A DNA stretch of 64,000 nucleotides, taken from NCBI RefSeq assembly GCF_024611995.1, contig NZ_CP102509.1:1612001-1676000 (forward strand), read 5' to 3'. A program made the translations under genes and the position numbers. The notes under the pieces were generated by a model that saw nothing but the letters and a program-made list of their open reading frames with translations, did not search any database and was not told the DNA's origin. Origin of the DNA: Streptomyces sp. NBC_00162. Lineage in GTDB: Bacteria > Actinomycetota > Actinomycetes > Streptomycetales > Streptomycetaceae. Positions 48,557 to 56,552 of this stretch are shown here, piece by piece. How positions within the stretch are numbered: position 1 is the stretch's first letter; every line of letters starts with the position of its first letter.

Positions 48557-50037
48557 CAGGACCCCCACGGGGCCAGGCACCACCGGAAGACGTGGCTGCC
48601 GCCCGGTTCCAGGACGGTGAGCGCCGTGCCGCTGCGCAACGCGTCGGCCGGGCAGGACATCGGCTCGATGGCCACGCCCCGCCGGCGCCGCCCGGGCTCC
48701 GGCAGCGTGTCCCCGGTGTAGACCTGCACGTACCGGACGCCCTCGATGAGCCGTACGTCGATGCCACGGAGCCCCGAAGGATGCGCCAGCCGTACCGCGC
48801 AGCGGCCCGCTGGGTCGCGGTCGAGCTCCGTGTACGCGGTGTCCAGGCGCTGCTCGCCGATGGGCCGGGCGGTGCGGAAGTCGTACGGCGTGCCGTCGAC
48901 GGGCTCCTCACCGGTCGGCAGGCCGTGTTCGTCGGTGACGAGCCGCTGGCGGGCCGGCACGGTCAGCAGCGCGGTGTCCACCAGGTCGGTGCCCACGGTC
49001 AGATAGGGGTGCTGGCCCACGCCGTAAGGCGCGGCCGTGTCCCCCGCGTTGGTGGTGGTGACGGTGGTCTCGAGCCCCTCCCGGCCGAGCCGGTACTCGG
49101 CGGCGACCTCCAGCCGGTACGGGTATCCAGGCTGCGGGTAGAGGACGGTGCCCACCGTGACCGCGTCCTCGCTGCGGGCGAGCAGCCGCCACGGCACCCA
49201 CCTCAGGAGCCCGTGGATGGCGTTGTCGTTCTCCGGTTCGGTCAGCGGGAGTTGCCGGTCCTCTCCGCCGAAGCCGTACCGCCCGCCCTTCACCCGGTTG
49301 GGCCAGGGCACGAGAAGCTGACCCCGTCCGCCGGTGATCGGCTCGTCGGCGGCGAACCCGTCGAGGAGCGGCCGCCCGCCCACCTCGTAGTGGCGCAGGG
49401 CGCCGCCCAACTCGACCACCACCGCCGCCTGTTCACCGTGGCGCAGCCGCCACTGTTCTCCTGATGCTGTGGGGGGCATGTGCGGCTCCTCGGTCGGTAC
49501 GGCGCAGAGCTGGGCGACGACGGCTGCGACAACGGCCTCCGGGGGCTGGTCGATGTCCACCACGCAGGCGTGCTCGTCGGGCTCCGGCTCCTGGAGGTCG
49601 GCGAACTGGCTGTCCAGCAGTTGTGCGGGGAAGAAGTGGCCGTGCCTGGACTGCAGCCGGGACCGGATGAGTTGCCGTGAACCGTGCAGATGGACCAGAC
49701 GTACTTCAGGCCGTCCCCCGGCCAGTTGGTCCCGGTAGGCGCGTTTGAGCGCGGAGCAGGCGACGACAGCGGGTTCCCGCGCTGCGATCCGCCGGCCGAT
49801 CCATGCCGCGACGGCTGCCAGCCACGGGCGTCGGTCCTCATCGGTCAGGGACTCGCCGGCCGCCATCCTGGCCCGGTTCGCCGGAGTGTGGAAGTCGTCG
49901 GCGTCCTGGTACGCCCAGCCGAGCCGGCCGGCCAGCAGCCGTGCCACGGTGGACTTCCCCGACCCCGCCACGCCGGTCACGAGCACCACGGCCGCGGGCA
50001 CGTTCGCGCCGGGGGCTTCCGGCTGGTGACGCGCCAT
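48553..50037 (-). CDS. Gluconokinase fused to aldose 1-epimerase
   Basis: A single unbroken 494-aa frame from ATG 50037. Residues 1-165 are a GntK-type gluconokinase with P-loop VTGVAGSGKSTVARLLAG, YQDADDFHTPANRARMAAG and VVACSALKRAYRDQLAG; it would phosphorylate gluconate to feed gndA-type metabolism. Residues 190-494 are a galactose-mutarotase-like domain with LLVPWPNRVKGGRYGF, NAIHGLLRWVPW, YGVGQHPYLTVG and a C-terminal Glu in VAIEPMSCPADA. I see no in-frame stop or ribosome-site start forcing two proteins, although an internal ATG (MPPTASGEQ) could start the second domain alone. Confidence 0.88.
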   Translation of the reverse strand: MARHQPEAPGANVPAAVVLVTGVAGSGKSTVARLLAGRLGWAYQDADDFHTPANRARMAAGESLTDEDRRPWLAAVAAWIGRRIAAREPAVVACSALKRAYRDQLAGGRPEVRLVHLHGSRQLIRSRLQSRHGHFFPAQLLDSQFADLQEPEPDEHACVVDIDQPPEAVVAAVVAQLCAVPTEEPHMPPTASGEQWRLRHGEQAAVVVELGGALRHYEVGGRPLLDGFAADEPITGGRGQLLVPWPNRVKGGRYGFGGEDRQLPLTEPENDNAIHGLLRWVPWRLLARSEDAVTVGTVLYPQPGYPYRLEVAAEYRLGREGLETTVTTTNAGDTAAPYGVGQHPYLTVGTDLVDTALLTVPARQRLVTDEHGLPTGEEPVDGTPYDFRTARPIGEQRLDTAYTELDRDPAGRCAVRLAHPSGLRGIDVRLIEGVRYVQVYTGDTLPEPGRRRRGVAIEPMSCPADALRSGTALTVLEPGGSHVFRWCLAPWGSW

Positions 50038-50160
50038 ACGGCCTCCTTCGTGCGGTACCACCTGCCACGTGCCAGTCCCGTCTCCGGCCGGGTACTTCCA
50101 CTCTCGGTACGCGCGGTCCGCGGCGCACCTCGGCGACCGTACGGGGACTACGTCGGCGAC

Positions 50161-51557
50161 TCAGACGGAGCCGGACGGCTTGGCGGCAGGGGGAGCCGCG
50201 GTCTGCGGTTCCGCGGGTTTGCCCACGGGCGGAACGTCGGGTCCGGGCGGCAGCAACTGCGTCGTAACGAAGGACACGACGGCCGCCAGCATCACCACGG
50301 GGGTCATGGCGACGCTGCCAAGCACCACGACGACGAGCACGATGCTGCTGACCGGCAGCCGCAAGGCACTGGTCGTCGCGGCCGCCATGCCCGCGGCCAT
50401 TCCGGGTACGACCCCCAGGCCCGGCAGGGGCGCGAGCAGCACACCAATCGCACAGCCCAGGAACAGCGACGGGAACACGGGGCCGCCGCGCAGGCTGCCC
50501 AGGCACAGGGCGTAGGCGGCGCCCGTGCAGAGCACCACCGCGATCAGGGACCCGACCCCCCAGGCATGCGGATCGGCGGCCATCCGGCTCAGTGTCTCCT
50601 GGCCGGAGGACGACACGTCAGCGGGCGACAAGCCGGTGGTGAGCGCGTACACGGCGGAGCAGACGCCCGCTCCCAGGGCGCACAGGGTCGTACGGGCGAC
50701 GGTGCGCTTCGCGACGAACCGCGCGGTCAGCCGCCCCCTCGCATGATCAGATGCAGGAGGGCACCGATGGCCACTGCCATCGGGATCGCCCAGAGCACGT
50801 CCCCGGCATCGAGATGGGGAACGGGCACGCCCACCTTCACGGAGAGGCTGGGCGCATCGAGACCGGTCCAGCGGCCGAAGCCGGTGAACACGAGCGAGCC
50901 GATCCCGCTCGACAGCAGCGCGGGCAGCATGACGGCGAACAGCTGTGGCCCGCCCACCCCGGCCACCTCGATGAGCAGCACCCCCGCGATGAGCGGGCTC
51001 CCGAAGATCACCGCGACCGCAGCCGCGGCTCCTGCCGCGCCCAGGAGCGCCGTGCTCTTGGCCGTCGCAGGCACCCGTGCCAGATCCCTGAAGAGCAGGG
51101 CCAGGCCGCCGCCGAGGGCGATCAGCGGGGCCTCCGGGCCGAGCGTGGCGCCGAGGGGAAGGCTGATCATGGCGGCGAGGATCACGCCGGGCAGGGCTCT
51201 CGCCGAGAGGCCGCCCGTGCGCAGTCCCCCGGCGGGGATGTGGCCTCCGGCGCCGGCCAGCCGGGTGACCACGAGCCCGACGGCCGGGCCGGCCACGAGC
51301 AGCAGCGGCAGCGGCCACCACCACGGCGGGGCGTCCCACCCCAGCGCCTCCGGCAGATCGCTCCACATCAGGTGCTCCAGCTTGTGGAGTGCGACCAGGA
51401 ACCAGAACGCCACCAGCGACACCGGAACACCGATGAGGGCGCAGAACACGAGCGCCTTGAGATAGCCGGGGCTGCGCAGCAGTTCACGCAGCCGGTCCGC
51501 CTCTTCGGGCTGTGTCCCCCCGCCAGGGCCCGCGGGGCGCGGATCCGCCGCCGTCAT
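50161..51557 (-). CDS. ClC-family chloride channel/antiporter, one probable frameshift error
   Basis: ATG at 51557 (MTAADPRPAGPGGG). Membrane protein with ClC signatures: the selectivity-filter-type HIPAGG, GATLGPEAPLIALGGG and GSLRGGPVFPSLFLGCAIG. The usual GREGP is GPEAP, so the gating Glu is shifted or altered. The frame stops after HLIMRGGG; one G restored in GGGGG near 50736 continues into RLTARFVAKRTVARTTL and yields 465 aa. A Pro/Ala-rich tail closes the protein. Confidence 0.88.
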
Positions 51558-51857
51558 CGGACGTGCCCTGTCTCGGTTGTGCACGTCCCTTTCAGGCCGG
51601 CTGTGCGGACGACGCCACGAAGGAGTCCGGGCATGGTCGCTCATCTCCCAGGGGGTGCGGGTGGACCGTGGCGGACCGGGTTCGCACGGCCGGAGTCCTC
51701 GCCGCCGAGTGGGCGCCGATGCCGTCGCTCATGGCCACTCCTCACGAGCGGTTGCGGTCTGGGCCGTACCCACAGCCCGTGTCCGGGGGCGCTCGCCACG
51801 ACACACGGCGACGGACAGACCTCCAGAGCCATTGCAGCATCCGGCCGGAGGCTCCGC
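51558..51857. other. Divergent region before the amidohydrolase unit
   Basis: About 300 bp between the ClC start and a 43-codon frame. Open frames exist but have no recognisable product or good start signals. Promoters for both directions are expected here; I could not place them. Confidence 0.35.
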
Positions 51858-51989
51858 ATGTCCGGACGGAACCGCATGGCGGCCACCGTCGTGGCGGTGG
51901 CCCTGCCCGGAGACCGTGATCTCCAAGACGACGTCCGGAAGTTGGCCGTACTGTCGGACGCACTGCAGACCTACCTGGAAGGCCCATGA
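51858..51989 (+). CDS. 43-aa small protein coupled to the amidohydrolase
   Basis: ATG at 51858 has GGAGG seven bases upstream. The peptide begins MSGRNRMAATVVAVALPGD and ends VLSDALQTYLEGP; its TGA overlaps the amidohydrolase start as ATGA. Good ribosome site, helical amphipathic C-terminus and exact stop-start overlap argue that it is real. No family recognised. It could act as a leader that controls translation of the downstream enzyme. Confidence 0.5.
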   Translation: MSGRNRMAATVVAVALPGDRDLQDDVRKLAVLSDALQTYLEGP

Positions 51990-53188
51990 TGCAGGCAGTG
52001 TTATCGGCGGGGCGGATGGTGACCGGCTCCGGTGGGCGGGAGACCGCCGACGGTGCCGTGTTCGTCGACAGGGGCGTGATCGCCGCGGCCGGGCCTCGCG
52101 CCGCGGTCGAAGCACAGGCCGGTCCGGCCGTTCCCCGGCTGGCCTTTCCGGAAGGCACCCTGCTGCCGGGGCTCATCGACACCCACGTCCACCTCGCGCT
52201 CGACGCGGGGCCCGACCCGGTGAAAACCCTCCAGGCCGCCACCGACACCGAGCTGTACCCCGGGATGGCCGAGCGTGCGAGGCGGCTCCTTGCCACGGGG
52301 GTGACCACCGTGCGCGACCTCGGTGACCGGGGCGGGCTCGCGGTTCGCCTGCGGGACGAGATCGCGGGTCGGCGGCTCCCCGGGCCGCGCATCCTCGCCG
52401 CCGGGACGCCGCTGACCGGGCCCGGCGGGCACTGCTGGTTCCTCGGCGGCGAGGTCGAGGGGGCGGAAGCGATCCGGGCCGCGGTCCGCCGTAACGCGGA
52501 GAGCGGAGTGGACCTCATCAAGGTGATGGCCACCGGCGGCGGCATCACCAAGGGCGGCCCGCCGGTCTGGCAGGCCCAGTTCACGACGCAGGAGCTGCGG
52601 ATCGTCGTGGAGGAGGCGAAGCGGTTCGGCCTGCCGGTCGCGGCGCACGCGCACGGCACCGAGGGCATCGCGGCCGCCGTGGCCGCCGGGGTGGACACCA
52701 TCGAGCACTGCACCTGGATGGGGCGCGACGGATTCGACGTACGGGAAGACCTGGTGGCCGCGATCGCCGCTCAGGGCATCGCAGTCGGCCCGGCGGCCAG
52801 CCCCGACTGGCGGGGCTTCGCGGAGCGATTCGGCCGGGAACGGGCCGAGGAGATGTTCGAGAGGATCCGGTGGATGGCGCAGCGCGGCGTACGGCTCCTG
52901 CCCGGCACCGATGCCGGGGTCTCCCGCGCCGTCTTCGACGACTTCGTCTCCAGCCTGGAGTTCTTCGAACACATCGGGCTGACACCGGCCGAGATCATCG
53001 ACCTGGCCACGACGGGCGCGGCGCAAGCCCTGGGCATCTCCCACGACACCGGCCGGCTGGCGGCGGGCTACCGCGCCGACGTCCTCGTCGTGGACGGCGA
53101 CCCGCTCTCCGACCTGCGGGCCCTGCGCTCGGTGCGCCTGGTCCTGGCCGGAGGCCACCCACTCGACCCGGAGCTGCGACGACCGTAG
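51986..53188 (+). CDS. Amidohydrolase (imidazolonepropionase/prolidase-like)
   Basis: A 400-aa metal-dependent hydrolase with the full metal set: HxH in LIDTHVHLAL, a probable carboxylated Lys in DLIKVMATGGG, His in AAHAHGTEG and IEHCTWMG, and Asp in LLPGTDAGVSR. A C-terminal composite strand (RADVLVVDGDPLSDL) fits cytosolic amidohydrolases that act on peptides or N-acyl compounds. Codon 6 is TTA (52001-52003), a rare codon in Streptomyces read by the bldA tRNA, which would tie production to development. ATG at 51986, or 51989. Confidence 0.92.
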   Translation: MMQAVLSAGRMVTGSGGRETADGAVFVDRGVIAAAGPRAAVEAQAGPAVPRLAFPEGTLLPGLIDTHVHLALDAGPDPVKTLQAATDTELYPGMAERARRLLATGVTTVRDLGDRGGLAVRLRDEIAGRRLPGPRILAAGTPLTGPGGHCWFLGGEVEGAEAIRAAVRRNAESGVDLIKVMATGGGITKGGPPVWQAQFTTQELRIVVEEAKRFGLPVAAHAHGTEGIAAAVAAGVDTIEHCTWMGRDGFDVREDLVAAIAAQGIAVGPAASPDWRGFAERFGRERAEEMFERIRWMAQRGVRLLPGTDAGVSRAVFDDFVSSLEFFEHIGLTPAEIIDLATTGAAQALGISHDTGRLAAGYRADVLVVDGDPLSDLRALRSVRLVLAGGHPLDPELRRP

Positions 53189-53285
53189 GCCGCCATGCCA
53201 CCAACCGCCCCGCGCGTGCCCGTGAGCCATGGCCCCGCAGGGCCCTGCCCACTGTGTGGACGGTCACCTTGACGACCATCGACAC

Positions 53286-53304
53286 TTAGGCCAGCCTTAC
53301 CTTC
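53286..53304 (+). promoter_or_regulatory. Possible iron box (DmdR/IdeR-type operator)
   Basis: TTAGGCCAGCCTTACCTTC matches the inverted-repeat iron box TTAGGTTAGSCTAACCTAA at 14 of 19 positions, including TTAGG, AGCCT and ACCT. It lies 53 bp upstream of the membrane-protein start at 53357. If real, that gene would be repressed when iron is plentiful. Confidence 0.45.
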
Positions 53305-53356
53305 GCTCACTCCTTGCAGGTGTGAGCGCACCGTGAAGCAGATCCCTGGAGCAGCA

Positions 53357-53932
53357 ATGTCCGCCGCCGATGCCACCGCGATCCACCGAAGACCGGGACG
53401 GGAAGGAGAACTTCTCCAGCTCCCCTCATGGTGCGGGACCGCAGCGGCATCCCTCGCGGTGTGCCTCGGGTGGGCGGCCACGACGTGGATCGCCCTGCAC
53501 CTGCGCGCCGACGTCACCCTTCACACCGCGGCGCTCTTCGTACACCTCGCCTCCCTGATCCTGGGCTTCGGCGCGGTACTCGCCATCGACTACTACGGCG
53601 CCCTGTGGCTCATGGGCCGCAAGACCCTCCGTGAGGTTCTCGACTACACCGCTCCCCTGCACGTACCCGTGTGGGCCGGCCTGGGCGGCCTGCTCTTCAG
53701 CGGCGCGTTCCTCCACCCCGATCTCAGTTCACCGCTGACGTGCGTCAAACTCGGCCTCGTCCTGGTGCTCTCACTCAACGGTGTCCAGGCATCCGCCCTG
53801 CACCGCCGGCTGGCCGCCGTCGACGGCCCCGTCAGCCGCCCGCTGATGATCCGTGGTGCCGTGACGGCGTCGGTATCGCAAGCCGCCTGGTGGGGCGCGG
53901 TCGCCATCGGATTCTTGAACAGCCGGCACTGA
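53357..53932 (+). CDS. Five-TM membrane protein, possible iron-regulated
   Basis: ATG at 53357 (GGAG six bases upstream), 191 aa; an in-frame GTG lies at 53333. About five hydrophobic segments, with HTAALFVHLASLILGFGAVL and DYYGALWLMGRKTLREVLDY as the most striking parts; paired His residues in the second helix could bind haem or metal. The pattern recalls DUF2269/CopD-like membrane proteins, but I cannot name the family. A possible iron box lies upstream. Confidence 0.7.
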   Translation: MSAADATAIHRRPGREGELLQLPSWCGTAAASLAVCLGWAATTWIALHLRADVTLHTAALFVHLASLILGFGAVLAIDYYGALWLMGRKTLREVLDYTAPLHVPVWAGLGGLLFSGAFLHPDLSSPLTCVKLGLVLVLSLNGVQASALHRRLAAVDGPVSRPLMIRGAVTASVSQAAWWGAVAIGFLNSRH

Positions 53933-54011
53933 CTCGACGCCGGGGCACGCGACGGGTGACGAGCCCCGCCGTCCGGCCGGCGGGCTCCACCCGATGCGTG
54001 CCGTGGGCGTA

Positions 54012-54599
54012 TCAGCCCGTGAAGATCTCGACGAGGGACCAGACGGCGAGCGCGAGCATGCACACGCCGCCGATTCGCTGGACGGTCTTGAGGGGGACTC
54101 GCTTGGCGATGAACCGGCCGGCCAGCAGGGCAAGGGCGGAGACGGACATGAGGGCTGCGGCCGAGCCGATCGCAGTGGACCACGTGCCGTTGCTGGCAGC
54201 GAGGTTGGCCGTGGTGATCTGGGTGAGGTCGCCCCATTCGCTGATGAACACAGCCATGAACGCCGTGGAGTAGACGGGCCAGAATCCGGTCACGGCCTTG
54301 CCCCCGGCCTCATCCCCGTCACCATCTGCACCTGCTCCGCGCAGCAGCATGAACGCCCCGAAGGCGAAGAGGGCGGCGGAGACGAGCTTGACGATCCAGT
54401 CGGGCAGGAGCCCGATCAGGCTGCCCGCCCCGACCGCGATCGCGACGTGCACGACGAAGGCGCTCGATGTGCCGATCCAGACGTAGAGCGGGCGCATCCG
54501 CGTGCCCATCGCCAGGGACGCGAACATCGTCTTGTCGGGCAGCTCGGCGAGGAAGATCAGACCGAAGGCGGTGAGGATCGCCAGAGGGTCGAGGTGCAT
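54012..54599 (-). CDS. GDT1/TMEM165-family cation transporter (manganese exporter type)
   Basis: ATG at 54599 (MHLDPLAILTAFGLIFLAEL), 195 aa, six to seven helices in two repeats. Each repeat carries the family motif: FLAELPDKTMF in the first and FISEWGDLTQITTA in the second. Bacterial members export Mn2+. The manganese riboswitch directly upstream makes manganese the likely substrate: high Mn2+ would switch the exporter on. Confidence 0.92.
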   Translation of the reverse strand: MHLDPLAILTAFGLIFLAELPDKTMFASLAMGTRMRPLYVWIGTSSAFVVHVAIAVGAGSLIGLLPDWIVKLVSAALFAFGAFMLLRGAGADGDGDEAGGKAVTGFWPVYSTAFMAVFISEWGDLTQITTANLAASNGTWSTAIGSAAALMSVSALALLAGRFIAKRVPLKTVQRIGGVCMLALAVWSLVEIFTG

Positions 54600-54713
54600 G
54601 CCGGGTGGCTTTCTGTGAGAGCCGGGCCCCCGGTCTTCGCGAAGTGCCACAGGCAACCGGAGGACCGCTCGGCCCGGCACGACGGTCGAACCCGCAGGGC
54701 GCGGGCACGTCAA

Positions 54714-54822
54714 TGCCTGACCGAAGGTCTCGCCCGCCCGCGCAATGCGCAGGCCCGGCCACCGGGAGCCCGGAGGCTCCAGTGTGTCGACGACCGGTTC
54801 GCGGGGCTACTCCCCTTCGCAG
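54714..54822 (-). promoter_or_regulatory. yybP-ykoY manganese riboswitch
   Basis: On the minus strand the conserved 5' core AAGGGGAGTAGC is followed by CGTCGACACACTGGAGCC, long GC stems and the 3' core GCGAGACCTTCGG. Order and spacing fit the yybP-ykoY class, which binds Mn2+ and usually controls Mn exporters. About 115 nt separate it from the transporter start, room for an expression platform. Its first bases overlap the end of the upstream SRPBCC frame. Confidence 0.88.
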
Positions 54823-55181
54823 CCGTCAACATTACCCGAAGATGCCAGGAGGCGGATGCGCGCGAGCGTGCCGCCCGGGTGCGGGGCGAAGGCGTAGGTG
54901 ACGTGCATCGGCATCGGGCCGGCGACGGACACCATGTCCATCAGTTCCGGCGGTTCGTGCGCGATGACGCGGAGTACGTAGTCGATGCGCTTGCCGAGGA
55001 AGTACGCCGTACGGGTCACCTCGGCACCGACCCCGAACCCGCCGGTGTCCGCTTCCCGCGTCAGGGCGGCCTCGCGGATGCCTTGCGTCCATGCGGCGTC
55101 GTGGCGCCAGTCCATGGCGTACGCGGCCACGCGGCCGGGCGGGATCGGGATCACCCGCTCGGCCGTCACGTCGATCGGCAT
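54807..55181 (-). CDS. SRPBCC-family protein, C-terminus cut at the riboswitch
   Basis: ATG at 55181, 124 aa. Lipid/ligand-binding START-like fold with VTAERVIPIPPGRVAAYAMD and DYVLRVIAHEPPELMDMVSV. Relatives continue for about 25 more residues with a terminal helix. Here GTLARIRLLASSG is followed by NVDGCEGE and a TAG that is part of the riboswitch core. The original 3' end seems to have been replaced when the Mn unit was joined. It may be non-functional. It follows another SRPBCC gene by 17 bp. Confidence 0.7.
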   Translation of the reverse strand: MPIDVTAERVIPIPPGRVAAYAMDWRHDAAWTQGIREAALTREADTGGFGVGAEVTRTAYFLGKRIDYVLRVIAHEPPELMDMVSVAGPMPMHVTYAFAPHPGGTLARIRLLASSGNVDGCEGE

Positions 55182-55198
55182 GATGCGTGCGCCCCTGC

Positions 55199-55621
55199 TC
55201 AGAGGATGAAGAAGGGCTGAGGGGTGCCCGACTCGGCGTACTGCTTGAGGTGGGTCATCAGCTGCTCCCAGGTGCCGGCGGTGTGCGGGAGGTCGGGGTC
55301 GCCGGCCGCGAAGCCGGCGTGCCGGAAGTCCACGCGCGTCCCCGACCCGTCAGGGGCGTCGGTCAGCCGCCAGGTGATGACGGTTCCGGACCAGTGCGGC
55401 GGGAAGGCGCCGACCGAGGTCCAGACGACCTCCTCCTTGTCCGCGCGGTCCCGGCGGAGCCGGAAGGTCTCGGGGATCTGCGGGAAGTCGAAGAGGAGGA
55501 CCTCGCCCTCGCGGTTCACGCCGGTGGTCCACCAGCCGGTGAGGCCGTCGTGGGTGTTCAGCGCTTCGTAGACGACGGCGCGGTCGGCGCCGATGTCGGT
55601 CTGCAGGGTGATCTCGGACAT
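55199..55621 (-). CDS. SRPBCC (AHSA1-like) protein
   Basis: ATG at 55621, 140 aa. Begins MSEITLQTDIGADRAVVYEA and includes the AHSA1-type HDGLTGWWTTGV, GTVITWRLTDAPDGSGTRVD and WEQLMTHLKQYAESG. It probably binds a small hydrophobic ligand. Divergent from an ArsR regulator, with a palindrome between them, so it is a likely target of that regulator. Confidence 0.85.
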   Translation of the reverse strand: MSEITLQTDIGADRAVVYEALNTHDGLTGWWTTGVNREGEVLLFDFPQIPETFRLRRDRADKEEVVWTSVGAFPPHWSGTVITWRLTDAPDGSGTRVDFRHAGFAAGDPDLPHTAGTWEQLMTHLKQYAESGTPQPFFIL

Positions 55622-55630
55622 TGCAGCTCC

Positions 55631-55662
55631 TCTGTGTGTGTACCGGTCTGTGTGTGTACCGG
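55631..55662. repeat. Two tandem 16-bp repeats in the SRPBCC leader
   Basis: tctgtgtgtgtaccgg occurs twice in direct succession, immediately upstream of the SRPBCC start at 55621. The alternating purine-pyrimidine content is unusual for this genome. It may affect leader structure or act as a binding site. Confidence 0.7.
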
Positions 55663-55679
55663 TGTGACCCAACCTTCGC

Positions 55680-55695
55680 TTTAGTCAACACTAAA
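55680..55695. promoter_or_regulatory. Palindromic operator between SRPBCC and arsR-type genes
   Basis: TTTAGTCAACACTAAA is a perfect 6-bp inverted repeat with a 4-bp centre. A second copy of its right side (ctaaaatgac) lies at 55731-55740 across the regulator start. The position suits autoregulation and control of the divergent SRPBCC gene by the ArsR protein. Confidence 0.6.
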
Positions 55696-55735
55696 ATGAC
55701 TCTGTGCGATGTGGCAAGTTAAAGCGGGCGCTAAA

Positions 55736-56068
55736 ATGACCGCCATGGATGCGGTACGGGCTGTCGCCGAGCCCAGGCGGCGCGAGATTCTGCGGCTGGT
55801 CTGGGACGACGAACTGTCGGCGGGCGAGATCGCCGCGCGGTTCGACGTCACCTTCGGTGCGGTCTCCCAACACCTCAAGGTGCTGCGGGACTCCGGCCTG
55901 GTTACGCTGCGCCAGGACGGCAAGAAGCGTTTCTACCGAGCGGACCGCGACGGGATGGGGCCGCTCGCCGACTATCTCCAGTCGATGTGGACCACCAGGC
56001 TCGACACCCTGGCCGAGCTGGCCGAGGCCGCCGAGCGGGCCGATCAGTCCGAAGGGACGAGCTCGTGA
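55736..56068 (+). CDS. ArsR-family transcriptional regulator
   Basis: ATG at 55736 (or 55745), 110 aa. Winged helix with VAEPRRREILRLVWDDELSA, GEIAARFDVTFGAVSQHLKV as the recognition helix, and QDGKKRFYRADRDGM in the wing. No Cys metal site is visible, so it is of the SRPBCC-associated ArsR type rather than a metal sensor. Its stop overlaps the next start as GTGA. Confidence 0.9.
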   Translation: MTAMDAVRAVAEPRRREILRLVWDDELSAGEIAARFDVTFGAVSQHLKVLRDSGLVTLRQDGKKRFYRADRDGMGPLADYLQSMWTTRLDTLAELAEAAERADQSEGTSS

Positions 56069-56514
56069 GCGCAGGCATCGGCGACGGCGTGGTCACGGTT
56101 GAGCGGCACATCGCCGCCCGCCCGGAGACGGTGTTCTCCTTCTTCACCGACCGGGACAAGTGGCTGTCCTGGATGGGCATTGACGGCGAGTTCGTCTTCG
56201 AACGGGGCGGCGCCTACCGGACGACCGTCACCGGCGAGAACGTCGCCGAAGGCCGCTTCACCGAGATCGACCCGCCCAAGCGGCTGGTCTTCACCTGGGG
56301 CTGGGCCCAGGGCAACGCGTCCGTACCGGCCGGATCGACCACTGTGGAGATCACGCTGGAACCCACGGCGGACGGCACCCTGCTCCGACTCGTCCACAGC
56401 GGACTCCCCTCCCCCGAGGCACGTGCCGCCCACGGAGAGGGCTGGAACCACTACGTCGCCCGGCTCGCCCGGCGCGCCGAGGGCTCGGACCCCGGCCCGG
56501 ACCTCTGGATGTAG
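56065..56514 (+). CDS. SRPBCC (AHSA1-like) protein cotranscribed with ArsR
   Basis: GTG at 56065 overlaps the ArsR stop (GTGA), 149 aa. Features: VERHIAARPETVFSFFTDRD, KWLSWMGIDGEFVFERGGAY, GRFTEIDPPKRLVFTWGW and the C-terminal GEGWNHYVARLARRAEG. ArsR-SRPBCC pairs are a common actinobacterial unit; the ligand is not known. Confidence 0.9.
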   Translation: MSAGIGDGVVTVERHIAARPETVFSFFTDRDKWLSWMGIDGEFVFERGGAYRTTVTGENVAEGRFTEIDPPKRLVFTWGWAQGNASVPAGSTTVEITLEPTADGTLLRLVHSGLPSPEARAAHGEGWNHYVARLARRAEGSDPGPDLWM

Positions 56515-56552
56515 GCCCGCCGGTCGGCCGGCCCCGATGCGGCGGGGTCCGT

